This document shows positions 1-8,599 of a DNA stretch of 64,000 nt, in pieces. Source of the stretch: a bacterium 1xD8-48 (GTDB taxonomy: Bacteria > Bacillota > Clostridia > Lachnospirales > Lachnospiraceae); NCBI GenBank assembly GCA_009917455.1, contig QZDS01000008.1, positions 109,460 to 173,459 of the forward strand, given 5' to 3'. The position numbers were made by a program, and so were the translations under genes. How positions within the stretch are numbered: the stretch's first letter is position 1; each line of letters begins with the position of its first letter. Below the pieces are notes generated by a model. That model saw only the letters and a list, made by a program, of their open reading frames with translations, was not told where the DNA came from and made no database searches.

Positions 1-334
1 GCAGAAGCTTATTGCGGAAAGCAATGCACACTCCCTGACCGAAACGTCCGTACCGCTCCCACTGGGCGGCATCGTCCCGATACTGGGAGAAGCAGGCCGC
101 ATAGGCGGAGTAATGGAATTCTTTTTCCAGCTCTCCCTCAAAAAAGGCTTTGGCCTTATGGATTTTTGCATAATCTCCGCTGAGGTTTAGCTTTTCAATA
201 ACGGCTCCGTAAAGTCCGTTCATAAACAGTCTCATCTCGGAAGCGTCGTTCATATTAAGGATATTATTGAGACGCAGCTCCCCATATCGGATAATTCCGT
301 CAAAGGCAATGAAATCAGTGTAGTGGTACAGCAT
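1..334 (-). CDS. DUF2971 family protein, N-terminal part (runs off the window)
   Basis: This minus-strand reading frame is open from 334 to the left edge, so only about the first 111 residues are present. The start is supported by GGAGG six bases upstream. The N-terminus begins MLYHYTDFIAFDGII and is followed by FSQYRDDAAQWERYG and GQGVCIAF. A YKYR/YHYT start followed by a D-x-x-QW-x-x-YG-x-G-x-G-V-x-I-x-F block is typical of DUF2971 proteins. The family has no established biochemical role; it is common in accessory regions of bacterial genomes. It diverges from hpf across an intergenic region of about 530 bp. The family call is fairly sure and the function is unknown. Confidence 0.72.
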   Translation of the reverse strand, partial: MLYHYTDFIAFDGIIRYGELRLNNILNMNDASEMRLFMNGLYGAVIEKLNLSGDYAKIHKAKAFFEGELEKEFHYSAYAACFSQYRDDAAQWERYGRFGQGVCIAFRNKLL

Positions 335-601
335 GGATTTCCTCCCGGCAGTTTCTGGTTTATATGATACCTATTTTATTATAGAAAATTCCATTTTGCA
401 AATACGGTTTATACAAGACAAGGACGAAACAGCCTCCCGGAACTGTCGGTGTTTTGTGAATTTGCGGAAATTCAGCCTGAAAAGTCTGAAATTACTTTTT
501 TGGAAAAATCTGTTGACAAGCATAAAGCCTGGTAAAGATTCACAAATCGGTGAAGGTGATATTCAAAAAAGAGACTTGTACCGGGAACGGAAAAAGGGGA
601 G

Positions 602-671
602 TTATCCACAAAAAGGGATTTCCAAACAATGATATTTCCACTTATACACTAAGTTATCCACATTATCCACA
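602..671 (+). promoter_or_regulatory. Cluster of three perfect DnaA boxes
   Basis: Three exact copies of the DnaA box TTATCCACA lie at 602-610, 654-662 and 663-671, the last two directly adjacent and all in the same orientation. A near match (TTATACACT) lies at 641-649. The stretch 335-864 otherwise has no convincing gene; it holds this cluster and the hpf promoter. No dnaA, dnaN or rpmH is nearby, so this is more likely a DnaA-binding regulatory or titration site than oriC. Whether it acts on hpf, on the divergent DUF2971 gene or on replication control cannot be told from sequence. Confidence 0.6.
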
Positions 672-800
672 GACGAAATACCAAAGCCTGTCCAAAAATT
701 AAATTTGGATTAAGAACGGATGTTTTGTGAATTGTGATAAAATCATGTGAAAACAAATTGTCTGAAAACAGAGGGACTTGAAATTGACGGACAGGAATTG

Positions 801-830
801 TTGCACAACAGCCCTGTAATATGGTATAAT
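801..830 (+). promoter_or_regulatory. Vegetative promoter of hpf
   Basis: TTGCAC at 801-806 and TATAAT at 825-830 are separated by 18 bp, with an extended -10 TG at 822-823. The -10 lies about 35 bp before the hpf start, so the leader is short. Confidence 0.7.
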
Positions 831-864
831 ATTTCCACAATAATCCAAGGAAAGGATGATGCTT

Positions 865-1392
865 ATGAAGTTTGTAATTGTTGGAAAAAATATCGAAGTA
901 ACACCGGGGCTGCGCAGCGCAGTGGAGGACAAGATAGGTAAGCTTGAGAGATATTTTACTCCGGAGACGGAGATTCATGTGACCTTGAGCGTTGAAAAGG
1001 AAAGGCAGAAAATCGAGGTGACGATTCCGGTAAAAGGAAACATCATCCGCTCCGAGCAGGTAAGCAACGATATGTATGTTTCCATTGACCTTGTGGAGGA
1101 AATCATAGAAAGACAGCTCAAGAAATACAAGAATAAGCTGATTGACCAGCAGCAGGCGGCGAGCTTCTTCAAGAAAGAGTTCATGGAAAAGGAATACATG
1201 GAGGACGAAGAGGTTAAAATTATAAGGACAAAGAAGTTTGACATCAAACCCATGTATCCCGAAGATGCCTGTGTCCAGATGGAGCTTTTGGGCCACGGCT
1301 TTTTCGTATTCTGTAATGCGGAGACAGACCAGGTGAACGTGGTGTACAAGCGTAAGGGAAATACTTACGGGCTGATTGAACCGGAGTATTAA
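865..1392 (+). CDS. hpf: Ribosome hibernation promoting factor, long form
   Basis: A 175-residue protein that should bind 70S ribosomes in slow growth or stress and pair them into inactive 100S dimers. The N-terminal half (about 1-95, starting MKFVIVGKN) is the S30AE/YfiA domain that sits in the mRNA channel. A linker rich in Gln, Ala, Lys and Glu leads to a C-terminal dimerisation domain (about 115-175, with KKFDIKPMYPEDA and GHGFFVF). Two domains of this length define the long HPF of Firmicutes. Three in-frame ATGs occur at 856, 859 and 865; the third gives the usual family N-terminus and sits 9 bp from AAGG. The gene has its own promoter and a strong downstream terminator, so it is probably monocistronic. 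Confidence 0.93.
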   Translation: MKFVIVGKNIEVTPGLRSAVEDKIGKLERYFTPETEIHVTLSVEKERQKIEVTIPVKGNIIRSEQVSNDMYVSIDLVEEIIERQLKKYKNKLIDQQQAASFFKKEFMEKEYMEDEEVKIIRTKKFDIKPMYPEDACVQMELLGHGFFVFCNAETDQVNVVYKRKGNTYGLIEPEY

Positions 1393-1468
1393 GGAAAAGC
1401 GTGACGGTGTGAGCGCGGGTCATCGGATTCCCTATGGAAGACGGCGGCATATGAAAAAGTGCTGAGAT

Positions 1469-1501
1469 AAAAAGATGTATGGCAAGCCATGCATCTTTTT
1501 T
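1469..1501 (+). terminator. Rho-independent terminator after hpf
   Basis: A 15-bp stem with one G-T pair and a two-base loop (AAAAAGATGTATGGC / GCCATGCATCTTTTT) runs into a T tract. It lies 77 bp after the hpf stop and closes that transcription unit. Confidence 0.85.
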
Positions 1502-1573
1502 AAAGCGGCGGACGGCAAAGACAGCCCTGTGCGCCGCCACCGCATAATAATTTGACGGAAGGAAAACGGGCGG

Positions 1574-3475
1574 ATGTTTCTGATTCAGATAGCGGCTCTT
1601 TTGGTTTTTATACTGGCAATTTCATGGAGGTTTCAAATCCGGTTTGTGGAAAGTATCCCTGTGGGGTGCTCTCTTCTGGTATTTGAGCTTTATGCGCTCA
1701 GCTTTTTCGGGCGGCTTTCCTTTTCCGATGTGATTGCGGTTATATGGCTGGTTCTGGCTGTGGTCTATATTGCCCGCCTGTCAAAGGAAAAAAGAAAGGA
1801 GCTTGTCGGTTTCTGCTTCGGGGAGCTTAAAGGCCCGGGAGCCATAACTGCCATTGTCATGTCGGTGATTGTAACGGTATGTGTGGGAGAAAAAGCGGTA
1901 AGCTGGTGGGACGATTATAATTTTTGGGCGACAGATGTAAAATCCCTTTTTTATCTGGACGGCTTTGCGGAAAAATACGCTAACGTGGCGGCGGAATTCG
2001 GGGATTATCCGCCGGGTACGCAGATGATGAAATGGTGGTTTCTGCATTTTTCACCGAAGGAATTCAGGGAAGGGCTGATGTTTGCCGGATATTACTTTTT
2101 TAACCTGTCCTTTTTATTTCCCATGCTTAAGGTAATCAAAAAACGGAACGTTTTTGCAATGGCACTGGGGGCGGCAGTGCTCTGGCTTTTCCCGGCGGTG
2201 GCGGAGGCTTTCTGGATGGACGGATGCTGTGCGGACCTTACCATGGCGCTTGTCTACGGCGCATTTCTTGTGTCGGTGGCGGATGAAAAAGAGGACAGGT
2301 TTTTCTACTACGGACGGCAGACCTTATTTCTGATGGTGCTTGTCCTTTGCAAGAATACAGGATTTTTGTGGGCGGCCTTTGGCCTTTTGTTTAACTATGG
2401 TTATCATTTCCTGATGCACAGGAAAGCGGCGGCAGGGCGGGAGGCAAAGAGAGCGGACAGGAGGGCGCTGCTTTTGGTGACATTGCTTCCGATTCTGACG
2501 GAAATGTCCTGGCTGTTTTTCTGCCTTATGAACAGGCGGGTGGCGAAGCTTACCGGAACAGCTATACAGATGGCTACGGGCGGGATGAATATTCCGGCTT
2601 ATCAGGAGGAAATGGTAAAGGCTTTTCTGGAGGCCTTTGTAAAGTGGCCGCTGCACAGGGGAAAGACCATAGGAATTGATTTAAGCCCTTTGGGATTGTA
2701 TCTTTTGTTACTGCTATTTGTATTTCTTTTATGGAAAACCCATGCGCCGGACAGGAGGCGGGCGGCTTATACGGGCGGTTTTCTGGCGGTCAGCGGAATC
2801 GTATTCTATACCATAAATCTGGTAAGCCATCTGACAATCTTTGCAGTAGAGACTCAGTATCTGGAGCCCTTTGGTATGGTGTCCTCCATTGAACGGTACG
2901 GCGCGCCCTTTGCCATCGGCGGTTTGTATCTTCTGGCCTTTTATGTGCTGAAAGGAACAAAGAGCCGGAAGGGGATAGCGCTCTGCGCAGCGTTTGTGCT
3001 TCTTACCACGGACTACGGGGGTGCCTGGCGGGCCCTTTATGGCTACAGAAGCGCCACACAGGAGATACTGGCGGAGCGGGAGGGTATTGTGGACGAGGCT
3101 GCGGAGAGATTCCTCGCTACGACAGCGGAAGGCTTTTCGGAAAAGGAAGGGGCAGGAAAAGGGCACGGAGCCGGACGGGTGCTGTATCTGCGGGATATCT
3201 CCGATGTGAGCTGGGTGAGGAACACTTACATCGGCTTTGAGGCGGCTCCTGTGTCGGTGATGTACGGAAATGTGGATGCAGAGGTTACGAACAGTCAGGA
3301 CATTGTGAAGGCCATTGAGGACGCCCATGCGGGATTTTTGTATGTGGACGAGCTCTGCGGAGGAGGGGAGGAAGTGTTCGGGCCTCTTTTAGCGGAGGGC
3401 GAGGAGTTCGGATACGGCTGCCTTTATCAGGTGGTGGAGGACTACGTCGGAATACGTCTTGTGAAATATGCATGA
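1574..3475 (+). CDS. Multi-pass membrane protein, probable GT-C type glycosyltransferase
   Basis: A 633-residue protein with at least ten hydrophobic segments and a soluble C-terminal part (about 500-633). After the first few membrane helices comes WWDDYNFWATDVKSL (about 115-129), an extracytoplasmic acidic motif of the kind seen in GT-C enzymes that use polyprenyl-phosphate sugars. I do not recognise a specific named family, so the call rests on topology and this motif. It lies 82 bp before a GT2-GtrA protein, the enzyme type that makes and flips polyprenyl-phosphate sugars, which fits a donor-making enzyme paired with a transferase that decorates a surface glycan or protein. The start ATG follows AAGGA by about 10 bp. 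Confidence 0.6.
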   Translation: MFLIQIAALLVFILAISWRFQIRFVESIPVGCSLLVFELYALSFFGRLSFSDVIAVIWLVLAVVYIARLSKEKRKELVGFCFGELKGPGAITAIVMSVIVTVCVGEKAVSWWDDYNFWATDVKSLFYLDGFAEKYANVAAEFGDYPPGTQMMKWWFLHFSPKEFREGLMFAGYYFFNLSFLFPMLKVIKKRNVFAMALGAAVLWLFPAVAEAFWMDGCCADLTMALVYGAFLVSVADEKEDRFFYYGRQTLFLMVLVLCKNTGFLWAAFGLLFNYGYHFLMHRKAAAGREAKRADRRALLLVTLLPILTEMSWLFFCLMNRRVAKLTGTAIQMATGGMNIPAYQEEMVKAFLEAFVKWPLHRGKTIGIDLSPLGLYLLLLLFVFLLWKTHAPDRRRAAYTGGFLAVSGIVFYTINLVSHLTIFAVETQYLEPFGMVSSIERYGAPFAIGGLYLLAFYVLKGTKSRKGIALCAAFVLLTTDYGGAWRALYGYRSATQEILAEREGIVDEAAERFLATTAEGFSEKEGAGKGHGAGRVLYLRDISDVSWVRNTYIGFEAAPVSVMYGNVDAEVTNSQDIVKAIEDAHAGFLYVDELCGGGEEVFGPLLAEGEEFGYGCLYQVVEDYVGIRLVKYA

Positions 3476-3557
3476 GGGATGCGGCAATATAGATGCCGGA
3501 ATGTGATGGCGATTCCGGGCGGCAGAGGGTATTAAAACAGCAGTAAAGGAAAATTTT

Positions 3558-4628
3558 ATGGAACAGAAAGAAACGAGATGGGAAGTGCCGATAATTATTC
3601 CTTCCTATGAGCCGGACGAAAAGCTGCCGGATTTACTGAAAAAATTAAGAGAAACCGGTTTCCGGAATATTGTTCTGGTGGATGATGGAAGCGGGGAGAA
3701 GTATGCCGGTATTTTCACGGAGGCTGAAACGACATATGGCTGTGTCGTCCTGCACCATGCCGTCAATCAGGGGAAAGGGCGGGCTCTGAAAACAGCCTTT
3801 AACTTTTGTCTGCGGGAGTTTGCCGATTTGCCGGGAGTGATAACGGCGGATTCCGACGGGCAGCATTCGCCGGAGTGTATTTTATCCTGTGTGGACGCAA
3901 TGCTTAAGAATCCTTCGGCGCTGATATTGGGATGCCGCTGCTTTGAGGGAGCGGATGTGCCTGCCCGCTCTGAATTCGGCAACAAGTGTACCAGAGTGGT
4001 GATGAAATACCTTACCGGAATTTCCGTTTCCGATACCCAGACAGGGCTTCGGGGGATACCCACCGCTTTTATGGAACAGCTTCTTATGGTGCGGGGAGAG
4101 AGATTTGAATTTGAGACGAACATGCTTCTTGAGACGAAAAGCAGGAAAATTCCCATTGTGGAGGTGCCGATTCGCACCATTTATATTGAAGAAAATAAAA
4201 CCAGTCATTTTAATCCCATTAAGGATTCCATCAAGATTTACATGATATTCGGGAAATTTTTGTTTTCCTCCCTGTCCTCAAGTCTGGTGGATTTGACGCT
4301 TTTTACTATCTTCTGCTTTTTTATGCGGGACATGGAATGGGGGCGGATTTCCTATATTACGGCGGCTACGGTGTTCGCCAGGATTCTCTCTGCGCTGTAT
4401 AATTACTCGCTGAACCTGAAGGTGGTTTTCCAGAGCGAAAGTAAAATAGGAACGACTCTGCCCCGTTATATCCTGCTGGCCATCGTGCAGATGTCGCTTT
4501 CCGCACTGCTGGTCGGAAAGCTGTATCCGCTCTTTGGAGGCATGGAGGTTTTAATTAAAATACCTGTGGACGTGATTTTGTTTTTCTTAAGTTTTGTGAT
4601 TCAGAGGGAGTTTGTGTATGCGGACTGA
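3558..4628 (+). CDS. GT2 glycosyltransferase fused to GtrA-like membrane domain
   Basis: A 356-residue fusion. Residues 1 to about 220 are a DPM1/GT2 glycosyltransferase: VPIIIPSYEP opens the fold, LVDDGSG is the nucleotide-sugar site, and the metal-binding motif lies in VITADSDGQH. Residues about 230-355 form four membrane helices with the GtrA pattern (SSSLVDLTLF, YNYSLNLKVVF). GT2 enzymes of this class load a sugar on undecaprenyl phosphate, and GtrA domains are thought to help move it across the membrane. Fusion of the two is known in Firmicutes. Together with the preceding membrane protein it suggests a two-gene surface glycosylation unit. The start is supported by AAGGA seven bases upstream. 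Confidence 0.85.
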   Translation: MEQKETRWEVPIIIPSYEPDEKLPDLLKKLRETGFRNIVLVDDGSGEKYAGIFTEAETTYGCVVLHHAVNQGKGRALKTAFNFCLREFADLPGVITADSDGQHSPECILSCVDAMLKNPSALILGCRCFEGADVPARSEFGNKCTRVVMKYLTGISVSDTQTGLRGIPTAFMEQLLMVRGERFEFETNMLLETKSRKIPIVEVPIRTIYIEENKTSHFNPIKDSIKIYMIFGKFLFSSLSSSLVDLTLFTIFCFFMRDMEWGRISYITAATVFARILSALYNYSLNLKVVFQSESKIGTTLPRYILLAIVQMSLSALLVGKLYPLFGGMEVLIKIPVDVILFFLSFVIQREFVYAD

Positions 4629-4719
4629 GTATGACAGGTATTCAACAAATACCGCAGGGCTCACATATTTCGCGGCTTTGCTGTAAGTCGGATGCCCCGT
4701 CAGCTTGCCGCAGGGGGAT

Positions 4720-5259
4720 TTAGCGCTTCGGACATCCTACGCACCCGCTGCACTTATCCGCCGCCACATCCACGCTCCCCAGATTGACGGGGCTTGTGAG
4801 AAGGCAGATTGCCTGAGAGGAAATCCCTTCCCCCGTTCCGGTAAAGCCAAGCCCCTCCTCGGTGGTTGCCTTGACATTCACCTGCGCTACGGTAATTCCA
4901 AGAGCGTCCGCGATATTCTGTCTCATTGTATCGATATGGGGACGCATTTTCGGCGCCTGGGCAATGATAGTTGCATCAATGTTTTCAATCAGGAAGCAGT
5001 TTTCCTCAAGAAGATTTCCCACATGGGAAAGGAGCTTTAAAGAGGAAATTCCCTTGTAGGTCATATCCGTATCCGGGAAATGCTTTCCGATATCGCCTAA
5101 GGCGGCGGCGCCTAAGAGAGCGTCCATGATTGCGTGCAGAAGCACATCCGCGTCAGAGTGGCCGAGAAGCCCTTTTTCATGGGGAATCTCAACGCCGCCA
5201 ATAATCAGCTTCCGCCCTTCCGTTAATTTGTGAACATCGTAACCCATACCGATTCTCAT
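4720..5259 (-). CDS. ispF: 2-C-methyl-D-erythritol 2,4-cyclodiphosphate synthase with Cys-rich tail
   Basis: IspF cyclises CDP-methylerythritol 2-phosphate in the MEP isoprenoid pathway; dxs and ispA of the same route lie at 32-35 kb here. Zinc ligands are visible in GYDVH (D8, H10) and in the [18 protein letters not shown] block, followed by [11 protein letters not shown]. The protein has 179 residues against about 157-160 for most IspF. The excess is a C-terminal tail ending in [11 protein letters not shown], whose three cysteines in C-x2-C-x2-C spacing are not part of the catalytic core. It is transcribed against both neighbours. Identity is secure; the tail is unexplained. Confidence 0.93.
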   Translation of the reverse strand: MRIGMGYDVHKLTEGRKLIIGGVEIPHEKGLLGHSDADVLLHAIMDALLGAAALGDIGKHFPDTDMTYKGISSLKLLSHVGNLLEENCFLIENIDATIIAQAPKMRPHIDTMRQNIADALGITVAQVNVKATTEEGLGFTGTGEGISSQAICLLTSPVNLGSVDVAADKCSGCVGCPKR

Positions 5260-5464
5260 AATAGCGTATACCTCGTTTTTGAAGTCTGTGTTTTAGTCGT
5301 GGATATTTCGCAGAAGCTTCTGCAGTCGATTTGTGGAGCCGCAGGAATATCTGCAATCTTATTATGCCATTATCGGTGTGTTTTATCAAGGTTTATCATA
5401 ACTGAAAACATACAGGAATCAACTTTCCATGCAGAATCCATGTAGAATCCATGAAAAATTCCGC

Positions 5465-5493
5465 TTTACAGCCGGATAAGATTGTGCTATCAT
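5465..5493 (+). promoter_or_regulatory. Promoter of rpsO-pnp
   Basis: TTTACA at 5465-5470 and TATCAT at 5488-5493 are 17 bp apart and point towards rpsO. The 327-bp gap between ispF and rpsO otherwise shows no gene. The transcript would carry a leader of roughly 85 bases, room for the autoregulatory S15 mRNA structure known in other bacteria, though I could not fold it. Confidence 0.65.
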
Positions 5494-5586
5494 TTATTAC
5501 TGTGGAATCAGCCGTTGCTCGGATTTATGGACACTCCGACCAAATCTTAGCATCAGGCGGTCATAAAAATAAGGAGGATATATCTC

Positions 5587-5853
5587 ATGATTTCAAAGGA
5601 AAAGAAAACAGCTATTATGAAAGAGTATGCAAGATGTGAGGGCGATACAGGTTCGCCGGAGGTGCAGATTGCAGTATTATCAGCGAGAATTCAGGAGCTT
5701 ACAGAGCATCTGAAAGAGCATCCGAAGGATAATCACTCAAGAAGAGGTATGTTTAAGATGGTAGGTCAAAGACGCGGTCTTCTTAATTATCTTAAGAAAA
5801 AGGATATTGAAAGATATCGTGCTTTGATTGAAAAACTGGGAATTAGAAAGTAA
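5587..5853 (+). CDS. rpsO: 30S ribosomal protein S15
   Basis: An 88-residue protein of normal length that binds 16S rRNA early in assembly of the 30S platform. Diagnostic stretches are [21 protein letters not shown] and [11 protein letters not shown]. The start follows AAGGAGG by a normal distance. It is directly upstream of pnp, the classic rpsO-pnp pair, with two hairpins in the 96-bp gap. Confidence 0.98.
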   Translation: MISKEKKTAIMKEYARCEGDTGSPEVQIAVLSARIQELTEHLKEHPKDNHSRRGMFKMVGQRRGLLNYLKKKDIERYRALIEKLGIRK

Positions 5854-5865
5854 GAGGCAGTTAAG

Positions 5866-5920
5866 GCGGAGGGCGATAATCGTACTCCGCTTTTCAAATG
5901 TGCCGGGGCGGGACGCCCCG
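5866..5920 (+). promoter_or_regulatory. Tandem hairpins between rpsO and pnp
   Basis: The first hairpin pairs GCGGAG (5866-5871) with CTCCGC (5885-5890) and is followed by TTTT, so it may terminate part of the transcripts. The second is a compact 7-bp GC stem, CGGGGCG-GGA-CGCCCCG (5904-5920). In E. coli the equivalent gap contains RNase III and RNase E sites through which PNPase represses its own mRNA. The layout here suggests a similar processing or attenuation point. Confidence 0.55.
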
Positions 5921-5949
5921 TGTGGTAAGAAGAGAAAAGGAGAGAGAGT

Positions 5950-8040
5950 ATGTACAAGACGTTTTCAATGGAGCTTGCGGGCCGTACACTCACGGTTGAT
6001 ATCGGCAGAGTGGGCAAGCAGGCAAACGGATGCGCATTTATGCATTACGGCGATACCACGGTATTGTCAACGGCAACCGCATCGGACAAGCCCAGAGAGG
6101 GAATTGATTTCTTCCCCTTAAGTGTAGAATACGAGGAAAAGCTGTATGCAGTAGGCAAAATTCCGGGAGGGTTTAACAAGAGAGAGGGAAAGGCGTCGGA
6201 AAACGCTGTTCTGACAAGCCGGGTAATTGACAGACCCATGCGTCCCCTGTTCCCTAAGGATTACAGAAACGACGTGACTTTAAATAACATGGTTATGAGC
6301 GTTGACCCGGGGTGCCGCCCCGAGCTGGTGGCTATGCTTGGCGCAGCCATTGCAACCTGCATTTCCGATATTCCTTTTGACGGTCCCTGCGCTATGACCC
6401 AGATGGGCATGATTGACGGGGAATTCGTAATCAACCCTTCCCAGGAACAGTGGAAAGTAGGCGACCTTAATCTGACGGTTGCTTCTACGGCGGAAAAGGT
6501 GATTATGATTGAAGCGGGGGCAAATGAGATTCCCGAGGATAAAATGATTGAGGCCATTTACAAGGCACATGAAATTAACCAGACAATTATTGCTTTTATC
6601 AATCAGATAGTGTCCGAGGTTGGAAAGGCAAAGCATGAGTATACAAGCTGTGCAATTCCCGAGGAGCTGTTTGCGGCGATTAAGGAAATCGTGCCTCCCG
6701 CACAGATGGAGGAAGCGGTTTTCACAGACGAAAAGCAGGTTCGTGAAGAAAATATCAGAAATATTACGGAAAAGTTGGAAGAAGCCTTTGCGGAAAACGA
6801 GGAATGGCTTGCCGTTCTCGGTGAGGCCGTTTATCAGTACCAGAAAAAGACCGTCCGCAAGATGATTCTGAAAGACCGTAAGCGTCCCGACGGACGTGAA
6901 ATTACCCAGATTCGCCCTCTTGCGGCTGAGGTTGATATTATTCCCAGAGTCCATGGTTCCGCCATGTTCACCCGTGGGCAGACACAGATTTGCAACGTAT
7001 GTACACTTGCGCCTTTATCCGAGCAGCAGAAGATTGACGGACTCGATGAGAATGAAGTGAGCAAGCGTTACATGCATCATTATAATTTCCCCTCCTACTC
7101 CGTAGGTGAGACAAAGCCCTCACGAGGGCCCGGAAGAAGGGAAATCGGCCATGGGGCGCTGGCGGAGCGCGCATTGATTCCGGTGCTCCCTTCCGAGGAG
7201 GAATTCCCCTATGCAATCCGTACCGTTTCCGAGACCTTTGAGTCCAACGGTTCCACTTCCATGGCTTCCACATGTGCGTCCTGTATGTCACTGATGGCGG
7301 CTGGCGTTCCGATTAAGAAGATGGTGGCCGGTATTTCCTGCGGTCTTGTAACCGGGGATACGGATGATGATTTCGTGCTTCTCACAGATATCCAGGGACT
7401 TGAAGATTTCTTCGGCGATATGGACTTCAAGGTGACAGGTACTACAGAAGGAATCACGGCAATCCAGATGGATATCAAAATCCACGGCCTTACAAGGCCT
7501 ATTGTAGAGGGCGCAATTGCAAGATGCCGCGAGGCGAGACTTTTCATTATGGATAACTGCATGAAGAAAGCCATTGCCGAGCCCAGGCCGGAGGTTGGAC
7601 CTTATGCGCCCAAGATTATTTCCATTCAGATTGACCCTGAAAAGATTGGCGATGTGGTTGGTCAGAGAGGCAAGACCATCAACGAGATTATTGCCCGCAC
7701 AGGCGTTAAGATAGATATCACCGACGACGGAAACGTTTCGGTTTGCGGCACGGATATGGCAATGATGGACAAGGCCGTTGAGTATGTCAAGACTATCGTT
7801 ACCGAGTATCAGGAGGGCCAGATATTTAAGGGAATCGTTGTGAGCATCAAGGAATTCGGCGCGTTCGTTGAATTTGCGCCCGGCAAGGAGGGAATGGTTC
7901 ATATTTCCAAGATTTCCAGAGGCAGAATCAACCGTGTGGAGGATGTGCTTACCCTTGGCGACAAGGTGACGGTGGTGTGCCTTGGAAAGGACAGAATGGG
8001 AAGGATGAGTTTCTCCATGAAGGATGTGGCGCAGGCGTAA
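5950..8040 (+). CDS. pnp: Polyribonucleotide nucleotidyltransferase
   Basis: PNPase degrades RNA 3' to 5' using phosphate and is a core mRNA-decay enzyme. The 696 residues show the full family order: first RNase PH domain (about 1-145), helical linker domain (about 150-230), second RNase PH domain (about 320-530, with FESNGSTSMAS and TGDTDDDF), KH domain with the GQRG loop in VVGQRGKTINEI (about 575), and a C-terminal S1 domain (about 625-692, FGAFVEFAPGKEGMVH). The start is preceded by GGAGAGAG. It is co-transcribed with rpsO and followed by a terminator. Confidence 0.98.
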   Translation: MYKTFSMELAGRTLTVDIGRVGKQANGCAFMHYGDTTVLSTATASDKPREGIDFFPLSVEYEEKLYAVGKIPGGFNKREGKASENAVLTSRVIDRPMRPLFPKDYRNDVTLNNMVMSVDPGCRPELVAMLGAAIATCISDIPFDGPCAMTQMGMIDGEFVINPSQEQWKVGDLNLTVASTAEKVIMIEAGANEIPEDKMIEAIYKAHEINQTIIAFINQIVSEVGKAKHEYTSCAIPEELFAAIKEIVPPAQMEEAVFTDEKQVREENIRNITEKLEEAFAENEEWLAVLGEAVYQYQKKTVRKMILKDRKRPDGREITQIRPLAAEVDIIPRVHGSAMFTRGQTQICNVCTLAPLSEQQKIDGLDENEVSKRYMHHYNFPSYSVGETKPSRGPGRREIGHGALAERALIPVLPSEEEFPYAIRTVSETFESNGSTSMASTCASCMSLMAAGVPIKKMVAGISCGLVTGDTDDDFVLLTDIQGLEDFFGDMDFKVTGTTEGITAIQMDIKIHGLTRPIVEGAIARCREARLFIMDNCMKKAIAEPRPEVGPYAPKIISIQIDPEKIGDVVGQRGKTINEIIARTGVKIDITDDGNVSVCGTDMAMMDKAVEYVKTIVTEYQEGQIFKGIVVSIKEFGAFVEFAPGKEGMVHISKISRGRINRVEDVLTLGDKVTVVCLGKDRMGRMSFSMKDVAQA

Positions 8041-8146
8041 AGTGCGCATGACGAAGCGGTGTCAGGCGGCAGAGTGCCGTGTATGGTGAAGTGCTGTAGA
8101 GAGGCTGATTTCGATTAGCTTCAAGTGAATAAGATTTAAAATCAGG

Positions 8147-8181
8147 AACCGGAATTTCCGTCAGGGAAGTTCCGGTTTTTT
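8147..8181 (+). terminator. Terminator after pnp
   Basis: A stem of AACCGGAATTTCC with GGAAGTTCCGGTT (one G-T pair) around a five-base loop is followed by a T run. It ends the rpsO-pnp unit about 110 bp after the pnp stop. The surrounding 8041-8301 stretch shows no gene. Confidence 0.85.
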
Positions 8182-8301
8182 ATATTTAGATAATTATTGA
8201 TTTGTGTGAAAAATACGCAGTCCCCTGCTCTTTTAATTTGCATTTCATACAATTCACTACAGGAGTTAGCAGTATGACATTATACATAGGAATTACTGTT
8301 A

Positions 8302-8532
8302 TCATTCATGGAAATCTAATAGCTTTTTTGCAGGTACATTTAATGTATCGGCAATGTCCAGCAAAGTATCCAGAGAAACGGCAGTAGGCATATTAGGAGC
8401 TTCAATGTTACTGATGTGCGTGCGGCTTAAATCAATTAGCTCTGCCAGCTGGAGCTGACTTAATCCCCTCAGTTTTCGATAATAGGCAATATTTAAGCCT
8501 ATCATTTTATATTCCTGTTCATGTTTTGACAT
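8302..8532 (-). CDS. Small XRE-family DNA-binding regulator
   Basis: A 76-residue protein that is essentially one lambda-repressor-type helix-turn-helix domain (about 10-72): IAYYRKLRGLSQLQLAEL, then the recognition helix in SRTHISNIE, then LDIADTLNVPAKKLL. The same frame stays open far upstream, but the start at 8532 is chosen because AGAGG lies seven bases before it and the family N-terminus begins there. It diverges from the large operon starting at 8799. An inverted repeat inside that operon's promoter is a good candidate operator, so this is probably its local repressor or activator. No effector domain is visible. Confidence 0.82.
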   Translation of the reverse strand: MSKHEQEYKMIGLNIAYYRKLRGLSQLQLAELIDLSRTHISNIEAPNMPTAVSLDTLLDIADTLNVPAKKLLDFHE

Positions 8533-8599
8533 TAGCATACCTCTTTTTGTATATGATAGCAAGTTCATATTATGATAAAAACAAATTAATAATATGCAC

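Noticed and set aside
333..632. 99-residue plus-strand frame over the DnaA-box region
   Set aside because: No ribosome site, no recognisable protein pattern, and it overlaps the divergent regulatory region; it starts inside the DUF2971 start codon area.
602..671. Chromosomal origin of replication
   Set aside because: DnaA boxes are present but dnaA, dnaN, recF, gyrB or rpmH are absent and no AT-rich unwinding element with the boxes is evident.
649..1296. 215-residue minus-strand frame opposite hpf
   Set aside because: Antisense shadow of a secure gene; composition is not protein-like and no ribosome site.
7288..8049. 253-residue minus-strand frame opposite pnp
   Set aside because: Shadow of the conserved KH/S1 end of PNPase; long only because of codon bias.
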